A stretch of DNA of 60,878 bases from Mycobacterium sp. 852014-52450_SCH5900713 (GCF_001667075.1 NZ_LZIL01000007.1:1-60878); one strand, 5' to 3'; counted from the stretch's first letter, positions 22,175 to 30,639 are shown. The notes: generated by a model not told the origin, from the letters alone. A program made the numbers and translations.

Positions 22175-23104
22175 GTGAGCGTTCGCGGGCGCGTGATCCC
22201 GAGTCGAGAAGTACCGAGCCGAGTACAGGGCACGGTGCTGGCGTATCTGGCACTGACCAAGCCGCGGGTCATCGAGCTGCTGCTCGTCACCACCATCCCG
22301 GCCATGCTGCTTGCCCACCGCGGCGCCGTGAACCCGCTGCTGATCCTCAACACGTTGGTCGGCGGGATGCTGGCCGCCGGGGGAGCCAACACCCTCAACT
22401 GCGTGGCCGACGCCGACATCGACAAGGTGATGAAGCGCACGGCGCGGCGGCCGCTGGCCAGGGCCGCGGTCCCGCGCAGCCACGCGCTGGTGTTCGGGTT
22501 GGCGCTGTCGGTGGCGTCGTTCTTCTGGCTGTGGTGGACGACGAACATGCTGTCGGCACACCTGGCCGGCGCCACCATCGCCTTCTACGTGCTGGTCTAC
22601 ACGCTGCTGCTCAAGCGGCGCACGTCGCAGAACGTCGTGTGGGGCGGCGCTGCCGGCTGCATGCCGGTGATGATCGGCTGGTCGGCCGTCACCGGCACCA
22701 TCGGCTGGCAGGCGCTGGTGATGTTCGCCATCATCTTCTTCTGGACGCCGCCGCACACCTGGGCGCTGGCGATGCGTTACAAGGACGATTACAAGGCGGC
22801 CGGCGTGCCGATGCTGCCCGCCGTCGCGACCGAGCGTCAGGTCACCAAGCAGATCCTGATCTACACCTGGCTGACGGTGGCGGCGACGCTGGCGCTGGCG
22901 CTGGCCGCCGGCTGGCTCTACGCGGCGGTCGCCGTGGTCGCCGGGGTGTGGTTCCTGGCGATGGCGCACCAGCTGAACGCCGGGGTCCGCGCCGGCGAGC
23001 CCGTCAAGCCGCTGCGGTTGTTCCTGCAATCGAACAACTACCTCGCGGTGGTGTTCTGCGCATTGGCGGTCGACTCGGTCATCGCGCTGCCGCACCTGTT
23101 CTGA
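22175..23104 (+). CDS. ctaB: Protohaem IX farnesyltransferase (haem O synthase)
   Basis: Adds a farnesyl group to haem B to make haem O for the aa3-type cytochrome c oxidase. The 309-residue UbiA-family membrane protein has about nine hydrophobic segments. It has the prenyl-diphosphate/Mg motif [20 protein letters not shown] and the second Asp motif in [17 protein letters not shown] at 22175 follows a perfect AAGGAG at seven bases. CtaA, the next enzyme of the pathway, is encoded at 24.7-25.7 kb. Confidence 0.96.
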   Translation: MSVRGRVIPSREVPSRVQGTVLAYLALTKPRVIELLLVTTIPAMLLAHRGAVNPLLILNTLVGGMLAAGGANTLNCVADADIDKVMKRTARRPLARAAVPRSHALVFGLALSVASFFWLWWTTNMLSAHLAGATIAFYVLVYTLLLKRRTSQNVVWGGAAGCMPVMIGWSAVTGTIGWQALVMFAIIFFWTPPHTWALAMRYKDDYKAAGVPMLPAVATERQVTKQILIYTWLTVAATLALALAAGWLYAAVAVVAGVWFLAMAHQLNAGVRAGEPVKPLRLFLQSNNYLAVVFCALAVDSVIALPHLF

Positions 23105-23113
23105 CGCCGCGCC

Positions 23114-24088
23114 TCAGGGCAGCAGCACGATGGAGCCGGCGGTCTTGCGGCCCTGCAGGTCCTGATGCGCGCGCGTGGCTTCCGCGAGCGGATAGCGTCC
23201 GCCGACTTCGACGGTGATGGCCCCGCCGGCGATCGCATCGAACAATTCCTCGGCCCGCCAGCTGAATTCCTGGCCGGTGCGGATGAAGTGCGCCAGCGAC
23301 GGCCGGGTCAGGAACACCGAGCCGGCGGCGTTGAGGCGCTGCGGGTCGAACTTGGCAACGGGCCCGCTGGCCGCCCCGAACAGCGCCAGCGTCCCCCGCA
23401 CGGCCAGGCTGGCCAGGCTGGCGTCGAACGTCGTGGCGCCCACGCCGTCGTATACGGCCTCGACGCCGGCGCCGTCGGTGAGCCCGCGAATCTGCCGGCC
23501 GAACTCGTCCGCGTAGTCGGGGTAGGACAGCACCTCGTCGGCGCCGGCCTGCCGGGACAGCCGGGCCTTCTCCGGGGTGGAGACCGTGGTGATGACCCGG
23601 GCGCCGAGCAGGTGGGCCCACTGCGTCAGGATCAACCCGACGCCGCCGGCTCCGGCGTGCACCAGGATGGTGTCGCCGGCCTGCACCGGATACACCGACT
23701 TGAGCAGGTAGTGCGCGGTCAGGCCTTTCAGCAGCACCGAAGCCGCCACGTCGGAGCTCACGCCGTCCGGCACATGTGCCGTCAAAGTCGCTGGGGCGGC
23801 GGCGAATTCGGCGTAACCGCCCGACGCCGACGCGCTGACCACCCGGTCGCCGACGCGGAAACCGTCGACGCCGTCACCCGCCGCGGCGACGGTGCCGCAC
23901 AATTCCGAACCCAGGATGAACGGCAACTCGCGCGGGTACTGGCCCGAGCGAAAGTAGGTGTCGATGTAGTTGACGCCGATCGCCTCGGCCTTGATCAACA
24001 CCTCGCCGGATCCCGGCGTGGGCTGGGGCGCGTCGATGTAGCGCAACACCTCGGGGCCGCCGGTTTCGCTGACTTCGATTGCGTGCAT
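23114..24088 (-). CDS. qor: Quinone oxidoreductase, zinc-free MDR family
   Basis: An NADPH-dependent quinone or enone reductase of the medium-chain dehydrogenase family. The 324-residue product has the GroES-like N-terminal half (YIDTYFRSGQYP), the nucleotide motif HAGAGGVGLILTQWAHLLGA and lacks the zinc cysteines of alcohol dehydrogenases. The ATG at 24088 gives the conserved start MHAIEVSETGG; the longer frame upstream is an antisense shadow of the next gene. Its start lies 20 bases from the divergent gene at 24108, and a 14-base palindrome lies in that gap. Confidence 0.93.
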   Translation of the reverse strand: MHAIEVSETGGPEVLRYIDAPQPTPGSGEVLIKAEAIGVNYIDTYFRSGQYPRELPFILGSELCGTVAAAGDGVDGFRVGDRVVSASASGGYAEFAAAPATLTAHVPDGVSSDVAASVLLKGLTAHYLLKSVYPVQAGDTILVHAGAGGVGLILTQWAHLLGARVITTVSTPEKARLSRQAGADEVLSYPDYADEFGRQIRGLTDGAGVEAVYDGVGATTFDASLASLAVRGTLALFGAASGPVAKFDPQRLNAAGSVFLTRPSLAHFIRTGQEFSWRAEELFDAIAGGAITVEVGGRYPLAEATRAHQDLQGRKTAGSIVLLP

Positions 24089-24093
24089 GTGCT

Positions 24094-24099
24094 TATCAT
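24094..24099 (+). promoter_or_regulatory. Candidate leaderless -10 box of the ATP-grasp remnant gene
   Basis: TATCAT is followed by eight bases and the ATG at 24108, the spacing expected for a leaderless mycobacterial promoter. This supports the start at 24108 over the in-frame ATG at 24087, which lies inside the qor start codon. Confidence 0.4.
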
Positions 24100-24110
24100 G
24101 CCCGGGCATG
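24097..24110. promoter_or_regulatory. Perfect 14-base palindrome between divergent starts
   Basis: CATGCCCGGGCATG overlaps the ATG of the plus-strand gene and the -10 box before it, and lies nine bases from the qor start. Its place and symmetry suit an operator controlling one or both genes; no cognate regulator is encoded next to it. Confidence 0.35.
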
Positions 24111-24779
24111 AAACTCGCCCGTCCGGACATCTTCCATCCCCGCATCGTGCTGGCGGGTCCTCCCGGGCGCGCGGGCGGCGACCCCGACGACAGCGGGCTG
24201 GTGCCCGCGCTGCGAACGCGTGGGCTGCACGCCCGCTGGCGGTCCTGGGACGACCCCGAGGTCGCGCGCGCTGACCTGGTCATCCTGCGTGCGACCGCGG
24301 ACGATCCGGACCGGCGCGCCGAATTCTCGGCCTGGACGCGGCGGGTGCGCCACCTGCTCAACCCGCCCGACGCGGTCGCTTGGAACCTCGATGAGCGGTA
24401 CCTGCGCGACCTGGACGACGCCGGGGTGCCGACTGTCCTTGGCGGGCGGCGTGCCGTAACGCAGTCGGCGTTGATCTTCCTGGGCGGCAAGCAGTCGCAC
24501 GCCTGGCCGGACGAGCCGGAGTTCGAAGCGTGGGACCTCGGCTACACCGCGCTCGCGGTGGCCGCGGATCGCGCCGGAATCGCCGTGCGCGACCTGCTCT
24601 ACGCGCGCGCCGACGTGGCCGGGGATCGGCTGGTGCGGCTCGACCTCGTCGCGCCGGCGCTGGGCTGGCGGCACCTGGACGCCGCCACCCGCGAACGCGC
24701 CCAGCGCGACTTCGCGCTGGCCGTGGAGTCAGCCTGCGAGCGGCTCGGGCTCGGCCCGTTCTCGCATCGACGCCCATAG
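24108..24779 (+). CDS. ATP-grasp-type protein apparently lacking the central ATP-binding core (Rv1455-like)
   Basis: The 223-residue product has the N-terminal lobe pattern of RimK/DcsG-like ATP-grasp ligases (DLVILRATADD, LLNPPDAVAWNLDERYLRDLDDAGVPTV). It then passes directly to what looks like the late part of the domain (SALIFLGGKQSHAW and LLYARADVAGDRLVRLDLVAPAL). The glycine-rich and lysine-containing ATP-binding stretch expected between them, about 60-70 residues, is missing while the frame stays open. It may be an inactive remnant or a divergent protein. The last 51 bases overlap ctaA tail to tail. Confidence 0.65.
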   Translation: MKLARPDIFHPRIVLAGPPGRAGGDPDDSGLVPALRTRGLHARWRSWDDPEVARADLVILRATADDPDRRAEFSAWTRRVRHLLNPPDAVAWNLDERYLRDLDDAGVPTVLGGRRAVTQSALIFLGGKQSHAWPDEPEFEAWDLGYTALAVAADRAGIAVRDLLYARADVAGDRLVRLDLVAPALGWRHLDAATRERAQRDFALAVESACERLGLGPFSHRRP

Positions 24780-25694
24780 CGCGGCGGTCGCCGCGGTGCA
24801 CGCCGCGGCCCCGGCCACGTGCAGGGCGACCAGCGCGGCGGGCACCCCGGTGAAGTACTGGGCGGTGCCGACCGCGGCCTGCGCGCACACCAGGGCCAGC
24901 AGCACGATCAGGCGCCGCAGGATGGGCCGGCCGGCGCGCACCGCCAGCAGGCCGAAGCCCAGCCCGACCAGCAGCGCGAGGTAGGCGATCAGCAGCGAGG
25001 AGTGCGCGTGGACCAGGGTGTCGACGGCGATCTTCAGCCGCGGCACGGTGCGGGTGGGGCTGCGGTCGCCCGCGTGCGGTCCGGCGGCCGTCACCAGCGT
25101 GCCGGTGACCAGCACCACGGCCAGGTCCAGGCCGATCAGCGCCGTCAGGGCGCGCAACGGCCGGGGGACCGGCCGGCGCACCACTCCGGCCCCGTCCCCA
25201 TCGGGCTCGCCGATCTTGACGTAGAGCAGCACCGACAGCCACACCATCGTCATCGAGGTGAGCAGGTGGATGGCCACCGTCCACCACAGCAGCCCGGTAC
25301 GCACGGTGATGCCGCCGATGACGGCCTGCACCACCGTCGACACCGGCATCAGCCACGCGTACACTAGGACTTCCCGGCGTCGGCGGGCCCGGGTCACGGC
25401 CAACACGGCCAGCGCCGCGGCGACGACCACCGCGAAGGTGATCATGCGATTGCCGAACTCGACCGCCTGGTGCACGCGCGGCACCTCTGCGTGCGCGACC
25501 GGGACGAAGCTGCCCGGAAAGCATTGCGGCCAGGTAGGACAACCCAGCCCCGACGCGGTGACCCGGACGATCGCCCCGGTGACGGCGATGCCGCCCTGGG
25601 TGAGGATGACGGCCGCGGCGACGAGGCGCTGGACACGCACGCTCGGATTGGGCAGGAGGTCCACCAACCGCATCAGCGTTCGTCCCACGGGCAT
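24729..25694 (-). CDS. ctaA: Haem A synthase (CtaA/COX15 family)
   Basis: Oxidises the methyl of haem O to the formyl of haem A in the membrane. The 321-residue protein has eight hydrophobic segments, with GAIVRVTASGLGCPTWPQC (conserved Gly-Cys region) after helix 1 and haem-ligand candidates in VHQAVEFGNRM and AIHLLTSMTMV, LVHAHSSLLIAY and ALHVAGAAAC. ATG at 25694 fits a leaderless promoter (TACCAT six bases upstream). The 3' end overlaps the ATP-grasp remnant by 51 bases. Together with ctaB it completes the haem A pathway. Confidence 0.93.
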   Translation of the reverse strand: MPVGRTLMRLVDLLPNPSVRVQRLVAAAVILTQGGIAVTGAIVRVTASGLGCPTWPQCFPGSFVPVAHAEVPRVHQAVEFGNRMITFAVVVAAALAVLAVTRARRRREVLVYAWLMPVSTVVQAVIGGITVRTGLLWWTVAIHLLTSMTMVWLSVLLYVKIGEPDGDGAGVVRRPVPRPLRALTALIGLDLAVVLVTGTLVTAAGPHAGDRSPTRTVPRLKIAVDTLVHAHSSLLIAYLALLVGLGFGLLAVRAGRPILRRLIVLLALVCAQAAVGTAQYFTGVPAALVALHVAGAAACTAATAALWASMRERAEPEPLAG

Positions 25695-25700
25695 GGCCCG

Positions 25701-25732
25701 ATGGTAGGCCAACGAAAACTACGTCCTGTAGT
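25701..25732 (-). promoter_or_regulatory. ctaA promoter with ACTAC-N5-GTAGT dyad
   Basis: On the minus strand TACCAT (25706-25701) is followed by six bases and the ATG of ctaA, a leaderless arrangement. The dyad ACTAC-GTCCT-GTAGT at 25718-25732 lies where the -35 element would be and stands out as AT-rich. The half-sites resemble the TACTAC/GTAGTA words I recall for BlaI-type repressors, though with a spacer one base longer. Confidence 0.4.
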
Positions 25733-25747
25733 AAACCCTTGCGTCGT

Positions 25748-25805
25748 CGAGATTGCCGTGACGGCTGTTCTGGCGGCGCCGACCACGACCATGGCGGCAA
25801 TCTCG
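25748..25805 (-). terminator. Inverted repeat after the ABC permease
   Basis: CGAGATTGCCG (25748-25758) and CGGCAATCTCG (25795-25805) are perfect 11-base arms around a 36-base loop. They lie just past the permease stop and before the ctaA promoter. No U-tract follows, as is usual for mycobacterial terminators. It probably ends the mptB-ABC transcript. Confidence 0.5.
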
Positions 25806-25813
25806 CCGCCCGG

Positions 25814-26593
25814 TCAGGTGAACCGGAACCAGCGCAGCGCCGCCAGCGCCGCGAGCGCACCCCACGCCGCCAGGACGAGGACGCCGAACCAGTCCACCGA
25901 CAGGACCATCGCCCGCGACAGCGCCTCGGTCAGCGCGCCCGACGGGGTGAGCCGGGCCGCCCACTTGACGCCGGTCGGGATCATCCCGGATTCCACCGTC
26001 AGCGCGCCGAGCCCGGCGAAGACGAACCACAGCAGGTTGGCGACCGCGAGCACGATCTCGGCCCGCAGCGTCCCGCCCAGCAACAGTCCGAGGGCGGTGA
26101 AGCCCGCGGTGCCCAGCGCGATGACCGCCGCACCCAACGCCAACGCGGCCAGGGCGGGGCGCCAGCCGAGCGCAAACCCGATGGCGCCCAACAGAATTGC
26201 CTGCAGGAACACCACGGTGACCACGGCCAGCGACTTGCCGGCGATGATGCCCCAGACCGGCAGGGGGGTCGCCCCCAACCGCTTGAGCGCGCCGTAGCGG
26301 CGGTCGAAGGCGACCGCGATGGCCTGCCCGGTGAAGGCGGTCGAGATGACCGCTAGGGCCATGATGGCCGGGACGAAGGTGGCGGCGCGGTTGTGCCCGA
26401 AGGAGCCGAACGGCAGCAACGTGAGCCCGATCAGGAGCGTGATCGGGATGAACATGGTCAGCAGCAGCTGCTCGCCGTTGCGCAGCAGCAGCTTGAGCTC
26501 GAGGCCGAACTGCGCGGCCAGCATCCGCGGAACCGTGCTGGGTCGCGGGTCGGGGGTGAAGGTCCCCGCGGGGAAGACGTTCGATTGGGTCAC
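25814..26593 (-). CDS. ABC-2 type exporter permease (Rv1457c-like)
   Basis: The membrane subunit of a two-gene ABC exporter. The 259-residue protein has six hydrophobic segments, starting with LLLTMFIPITLLIGLTLLPFG, and the ABC2 pattern with an amphipathic stretch FDRRYGALKRLGATPLPVWGI after helix 2. GTG at 26593 overlaps the ATPase stop (GTGA). Family members export drugs, lipids or polysaccharide precursors; the upstream mptB gene hints at a cell-envelope glycan or lipid substrate, but this is inference. Confidence 0.88.
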   Translation of the reverse strand: MTQSNVFPAGTFTPDPRPSTVPRMLAAQFGLELKLLLRNGEQLLLTMFIPITLLIGLTLLPFGSFGHNRAATFVPAIMALAVISTAFTGQAIAVAFDRRYGALKRLGATPLPVWGIIAGKSLAVVTVVFLQAILLGAIGFALGWRPALAALALGAAVIALGTAGFTALGLLLGGTLRAEIVLAVANLLWFVFAGLGALTVESGMIPTGVKWAARLTPSGALTEALSRAMVLSVDWFGVLVLAAWGALAALAALRWFRFT

Positions 26594-27525
26594 TGCCGCA
26601 ACTTCCTGCCGGTGAGGTCGAGGAACACATCCTCGAGGCTGCGCTGCTCGACGCGCATGTCGGTGGCCAGCACGTCGATCCGCGCGCACCACGCCGTCAC
26701 GGTGGCCAGCACCTGCGGGTCGACCGGGCCCTCGACCAGATACTCGCCGGGCGTCACCTCGCTGGCGCGGTAGTCCTCCGGCAGGGCGGCGGTCAGCAGC
26801 GACAGGTCGAGCCGCGGCGGCGCGGTGAACCGCAGCTCGTCCTTCGCGCCGGTGCGCATCAGCTCCGTCGGTGTGCCGGCGGCCACCGTTTTCCCGTGGT
26901 CGATGATGACCAGCCGATCGGCGAGTTCCTCGGCCTCCTTGAGCTGATGGGTGGTCAACAGCACCGTCACGCCGTCGCGGCGCAGCGCGTCGATCAGTTC
27001 CCACACCAGCAGCCGGGCGTGCGCATCCATGCCCGCGGTCGGTTCGTCGAGGAAGACCAGTTCGGGGCGGCCGACCAGCGCGCACGCGAGCGCGAGCCGC
27101 TGCTGCTGCCCGCCGGACAGCCGCCGATAGGTGGTGCGGGCGGCATCGGTGAGGCCCAGGGTGTCCAGCAGCCACGCCGGGTCCAGCGGGTCGGCGGCGT
27201 AGGAGGCGACCAGGTTGAGCATTTCGCCCGCCCGGGCGCTGGGGTAGCCGCCACCGCCCTGCAACATCACCCCGATGCGGGTGCGCAGGCGGGCGTTGTC
27301 GGCGATCGGGTCCAGCCCGAGCACCTCGATGGTGCCGGCGTCCGGGCGCACGAAGCCTTCGCACATTTCGACCGTCGTGGTCTTGCCGGCGCCGTTGGGG
27401 CCCAGCAGGGCGAGCACTTCGGCGGCGTGCACCTCGAGGTCGAGATCGGCGACGGCCGTGGTGGATCCGTAGTGCTTGCTCACCCCGCGCAGTCGCACGA
27501 CTGTTTCAGGAGCGTCCGAGCTCAC
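26590..27525 (-). CDS. ABC exporter ATPase (Rv1458c-like)
   Basis: Cytosolic ATPase of the exporter encoded with the permease at 25.8-26.6 kb. The 311 residues contain Walker A GPNGAGKTTT, Q-loop GVMLQGGG, signature RLSGGQQQRLALA, Walker B LVFLDEPTAGMD and the switch His in LTTHQLKEAEEL. A DUF4162-like C-terminal tail follows. GTG at 27525 overlaps the mptB stop (GTGA), so mptB, ATPase and permease are translated as one chain. Confidence 0.93.
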   Translation of the reverse strand: MSSDAPETVVRLRGVSKHYGSTTAVADLDLEVHAAEVLALLGPNGAGKTTTVEMCEGFVRPDAGTIEVLGLDPIADNARLRTRIGVMLQGGGGYPSARAGEMLNLVASYAADPLDPAWLLDTLGLTDAARTTYRRLSGGQQQRLALACALVGRPELVFLDEPTAGMDAHARLLVWELIDALRRDGVTVLLTTHQLKEAEELADRLVIIDHGKTVAAGTPTELMRTGAKDELRFTAPPRLDLSLLTAALPEDYRASEVTPGEYLVEGPVDPQVLATVTAWCARIDVLATDMRVEQRSLEDVFLDLTGRKLRQ

Positions 27526-29234
27526 GTGGAATCAGCGTAGGCGTCGGGCACCGCCTGGGAACGAGGGGTGGCCAGGGGGGCCGCAGCGTTCTCGGGCGCG
27601 GGCGCGGTTTCGGCGGCCGTCTCCGGCGCTTCGGCACCCTCGGTCGGGAGCCGCCGCCACGGCAAGCGGGTGTACGTCAGCGCGATGAGCGCCGCGACGA
27701 TGACGGTGCTCGCCAAGGTGGCGTCGACGATCTGGAAGAGCGCGAAGCGGTCCCCGTTGGCCGTCGGGCCGAAGATGCCGACGACGAGGGTGATGACGAT
27801 GACCGCCGCCCGGAAGCCGCTGCGGGTCGCCCAGGCGGCCAGCGGAATGATCGCCCACAGCAGGTACCAGGGCTGTACGACGGGAAACAGCAGCACCGTG
27901 ACGCCCAGCGCCACGCCGAGGCCGCCGATAGGGTGCAACCGGCCGCGGAAGACGGCCACCAGCAGCCAGCCCACCATCACCGTGATGATCAGCACGCCGA
28001 TGGCGCGGGTGAGCCCCAGCACCGCGGTGGTGTGATCGCCGAATCCCAGCAGGATCCCGACCTGCCCGGTGCCCAGGGCGAGCAGGGTGGGCGGCGACAT
28101 CCAGCTGCGGACGACGTTCGCCGTGCCGAGCGTGTTGATCCAGCCGAACCCGAGGCCGCTGGCCCAGCCGACCGCCGCCATCACCGCCAGCGACAGCGTC
28201 GTCATCGCGCCGCCCGCCAGCAGCAGCGCCCGCAGGTTGCCCCCGCAGCGGTAGGCCAGCGCCATCGTGACGAACCCGAGCGCCAGCAGCGACGGCAGTT
28301 TCACCTGCGACGACAGCGTGATCAGGACGGCGCCGGCCAGCAGCATGCCCAGCGGCTCCCAATCGGGACCCGGCCGCCAGGAGGCCGGCAACAGCCGCGG
28401 AGAGTCGATGCCCCGCAGCGCGAACTCGGCCCCCGCGAGCATCAGCCCGAGCATCAGCGCCTCGTTGTGCACGCCGGCGACCAGATGCATGATCAGCAGC
28501 GGATTGGCCGCGCCCAGCCACAGCGCGCTGACCTCGGCGACGCCGCATCGCCGGGCCAGCCGCGGGGTCGCCCACACGATCAACCCCACCCCGATCAGCT
28601 CCACCAACCGGTGACACAGCACGGCGGCGACGATGTTCTCCCCGGTGACCGCCGAGATGCCGCGCCCGATCCACAGGAAGAGCGGGCCGTAGGGCGCCGG
28701 CGTCTCCCGCCACAGCGTGGGGACCGACAGCGTGAAGACGTGCGACAGGCCGAGCCCGGACGCCGGCCCCACCCGGTACGGGTCGAGTCCTTCCAAGGAG
28801 ATCTGGCTCTGGGCCAGGTAGGAGTAGACGTCCTTGCTGTACATCGGCGGCGCGATCAACAGCGGCAGCGTCCACAGCAGCAGGGTGCGGTCCAGGTCGC
28901 CCCGGGACATTCGCCGGTTGCCCAACGCGAACCGGCCGAGCATCAGCCAGGCCAGCGCCATCATGACCGCGCCGGTCGTCGTCATCGTCAGCGACACCGT
29001 CTGAATCCGCGACGGCAGGTTGAGCAACCGCACCCCGAAGGTGGGGTCCTGCACGACGGGCCGGGCCCCGGCGCCCAGCGCGCCGATCGCCATCAGGACG
29101 GTGCCGGTGGCCCCGAACAGCCGGGTGCGCTGCAGCGCGGTGAGCTCGGTGTCGTTCAGCGGCGTGCCCACCGCCTGCTCGTCGCCATGCAAGCTGGCGA
29201 TCGACGAGCTCAGCACGTGGTGGCGGGCTGCCAT
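27522..29234 (-). CDS. mptB: Polyprenol-phosphomannose-dependent alpha-1,6-mannosyltransferase (MptB-like, GT-C)
   Basis: A GT-C fold glycosyltransferase expected to start the alpha-1,6-mannan core of lipomannan/lipoarabinomannan at the periplasmic face. The 570-residue protein has 12 or more hydrophobic segments and an acidic motif in the first periplasmic loop (MYSKDVYSYLAQSQ, with DxxxY), followed by EGLDPYRVGP. I start at the ATG at 29234; upstream frame is low-complexity. It heads an operon with the ABC exporter. The last 40 residues are Ala/Pro/Glu-rich and probably disordered. Confidence 0.88.
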   Translation of the reverse strand: MAARHHVLSSSIASLHGDEQAVGTPLNDTELTALQRTRLFGATGTVLMAIGALGAGARPVVQDPTFGVRLLNLPSRIQTVSLTMTTTGAVMMALAWLMLGRFALGNRRMSRGDLDRTLLLWTLPLLIAPPMYSKDVYSYLAQSQISLEGLDPYRVGPASGLGLSHVFTLSVPTLWRETPAPYGPLFLWIGRGISAVTGENIVAAVLCHRLVELIGVGLIVWATPRLARRCGVAEVSALWLGAANPLLIMHLVAGVHNEALMLGLMLAGAEFALRGIDSPRLLPASWRPGPDWEPLGMLLAGAVLITLSSQVKLPSLLALGFVTMALAYRCGGNLRALLLAGGAMTTLSLAVMAAVGWASGLGFGWINTLGTANVVRSWMSPPTLLALGTGQVGILLGFGDHTTAVLGLTRAIGVLIITVMVGWLLVAVFRGRLHPIGGLGVALGVTVLLFPVVQPWYLLWAIIPLAAWATRSGFRAAVIVITLVVGIFGPTANGDRFALFQIVDATLASTVIVAALIALTYTRLPWRRLPTEGAEAPETAAETAPAPENAAAPLATPRSQAVPDAYADST

Positions 29235-29308
29235 CAGAGCAGCGTAGCCGTCGGGGCGGGCCGGCACCCCGGCCAACCCGGGTGTGACCAGCGCAACGCC
29301 CTTCGCGC

Positions 29309-29314
29309 TAGCCT
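29309..29314 (+). promoter_or_regulatory. Candidate leaderless -10 box of the FMN-binding protein gene
   Basis: TAGCCT is followed by seven bases and the GTG at 29322. No Shine-Dalgarno sequence is present, which fits leaderless transcription and supports this GTG over the next one at 29364. Confidence 0.4.
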
Positions 29315-29321
29315 CGCCTTC

Positions 29322-30152
29322 GTGGCGATTCGCGACCATGGCGACCCCGGGGACGCACCCTCCGTGCCGCCACCCCTGCGCCCGCCGACTAACGACGCCC
29401 GCCCGTCCGCGGCGGAGCAGGCCCGCAGCATCGCCGCCGCCACCAACGCCGCCACGCTGGCCACGTTGACCGCTGACGGCGACCCGTGGGCGTCGTTGGT
29501 GGCCTATGGACTGCTGGACGGGATGCCCGTGCTGTGCGTCTCGAGCCTGGCCGAGCACGGCCGCAACCTCGCGCGAGACCCGAGGGCCAGCCTGTCGATC
29601 GTGGCGGCGAGCGACGACACCGACCCGCTGGCCGGCAGCCGAATCACGCTGGCCGGGACGGCCGCCGAGCCCACGCGCTCCGAGCGCGGCGACGCCCGGG
29701 CGGCATTCCTGACGGCGGTCCCCGCCGCCCGGCGCTACCTGGACTTCAGCGACTTCAGCCTGTGGGTGTTACGGGTTCAGCGGGTGCGCTGGGTAGGTGG
29801 ATACGGTCGGATGGACTCGGCCACCGGCGATCAGTACGCGGCCGCCTCCCCGGATCCGGTTGCGCCCGTGGCGGCCCGGGCCCTCGCGCATCTCAACGCC
29901 GACCACGCCGACTCCCTGGCCGCCATGGCCCGAATCTTCGGCGGCTACCCCGACACCGGGACCGCTTTGTGTACCGGCGTCGACCGCTACGGCCTGGACC
30001 TGCGGGTGCACACCCCCCGCGGCGTGGCCTACGCCCGGATCGGGTTTCCCGCAAGGCTGGAATCCGCCAACGAATTGCGTTCGGCCACAGCGGCATTGGC
30101 CCGTGCCGCGGATCAGGCTGTCGACGAACACGGCCCGCATGAAGGCGTTTGA
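29322..30152 (+). CDS. HugZ-like FMN-binding split-barrel protein with DUF2470 domain
   Basis: The 276-residue protein has an N-terminal pyridoxamine-phosphate-oxidase-like split barrel (ATLATLTADGDPWASLVAYG, then LARDPRASLSIV). Its C-terminal DUF2470 domain is marked by HLNADHADSLAAMARIFGG. Such proteins bind flavin, haem or F420, and some degrade haem. Here a haem or flavin role is only a family-level guess, though the window holds several haem genes. It is divergent from mptB. I do not recall this gene at the same place in M. tuberculosis. Confidence 0.82.
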   Translation: MAIRDHGDPGDAPSVPPPLRPPTNDARPSAAEQARSIAAATNAATLATLTADGDPWASLVAYGLLDGMPVLCVSSLAEHGRNLARDPRASLSIVAASDDTDPLAGSRITLAGTAAEPTRSERGDARAAFLTAVPAARRYLDFSDFSLWVLRVQRVRWVGGYGRMDSATGDQYAAASPDPVAPVAARALAHLNADHADSLAAMARIFGGYPDTGTALCTGVDRYGLDLRVHTPRGVAYARIGFPARLESANELRSATAALARAADQAVDEHGPHEGV

Positions 30153-30194
30153 TCCGCAGCACTGACACGAGCCGGCGAAAGGCCCCCGCCCTGG

Positions 30195-30485
30195 CTACTT
30201 CCGTTCGCCGTCGGCCTTGCTCAGCGCCCGGTCCGCGGTCGAGACCAGCCTGCGGTTGAACTGATACTGGGCGGCGACGAGCTTGTCCGCCAGTTCGATA
30301 GCGGCGTCGACAATCTTGGTGCGCAGCGGTTGCACTGCCTCCGGGATTGCCTCGTCAAGGGTCTTGTGGAACGCCCGAAGCGCCTCCGCCGCGGCGTGCT
30401 GGCCGGCTTTTGCCGACTCGCGTACCTCGTCGAGCAGGTCGGTCGAATACGATGCGACGGACTTCGATTCAGTCGTCTGAGCCAT
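30195..30485 (-). CDS. Phasin-like small helical protein
   Basis: A 96-residue protein that I cannot place in a named family. It is almost wholly amphipathic helix: [21 protein letters not shown], then [20 protein letters not shown], with [13 protein letters not shown] near the end. This resembles phasins or other lipid-surface proteins. ATG at 30485 has AAGGA six bases upstream. A sequence resembling a DosR box lies 66-85 bases before the start. It is divergent from sufR. Confidence 0.8.
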   Translation of the reverse strand: MAQTTESKSVASYSTDLLDEVRESAKAGQHAAAEALRAFHKTLDEAIPEAVQPLRTKIVDAAIELADKLVAAQYQFNRRLVSTADRALSKADGERK

Positions 30486-30550
30486 GTCAATTCCTTCTTT
30501 GGGAGTTTTCAATACCACCGCCGACGCTATTCGGCGCGGGGGTTCGGCCA

Positions 30551-30570
30551 CTATGGGCGAAGGTCCCAAA
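30551..30570 (-). promoter_or_regulatory. DosR-box-like sequence upstream of the phasin-like gene
   Basis: Read on the minus strand, TTTGGGACCTTCGCCCATAG matches 13 of 20 positions of the DosR/DevR consensus as I recall it (TTSGGGACTWWAGTCCCSAA), including the whole GGGAC core. The second half is weak. Confidence 0.3.
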
Positions 30571-30639
30571 GTGGGCGGGTGTGACCAGCGCAACGGCCGC
30601 TCAGGGCACCCTTGGTGGACCGATCCCCGGAATTGCGTC

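Noticed and set aside
27933..29321. Plus-strand open frame of over 400 codons opposite mptB
   Set aside because: It is Gln/Arg/Pro-rich, lacks any domain and is antisense to the clear GT-C membrane protein. Only the portion from 29322 has protein character.
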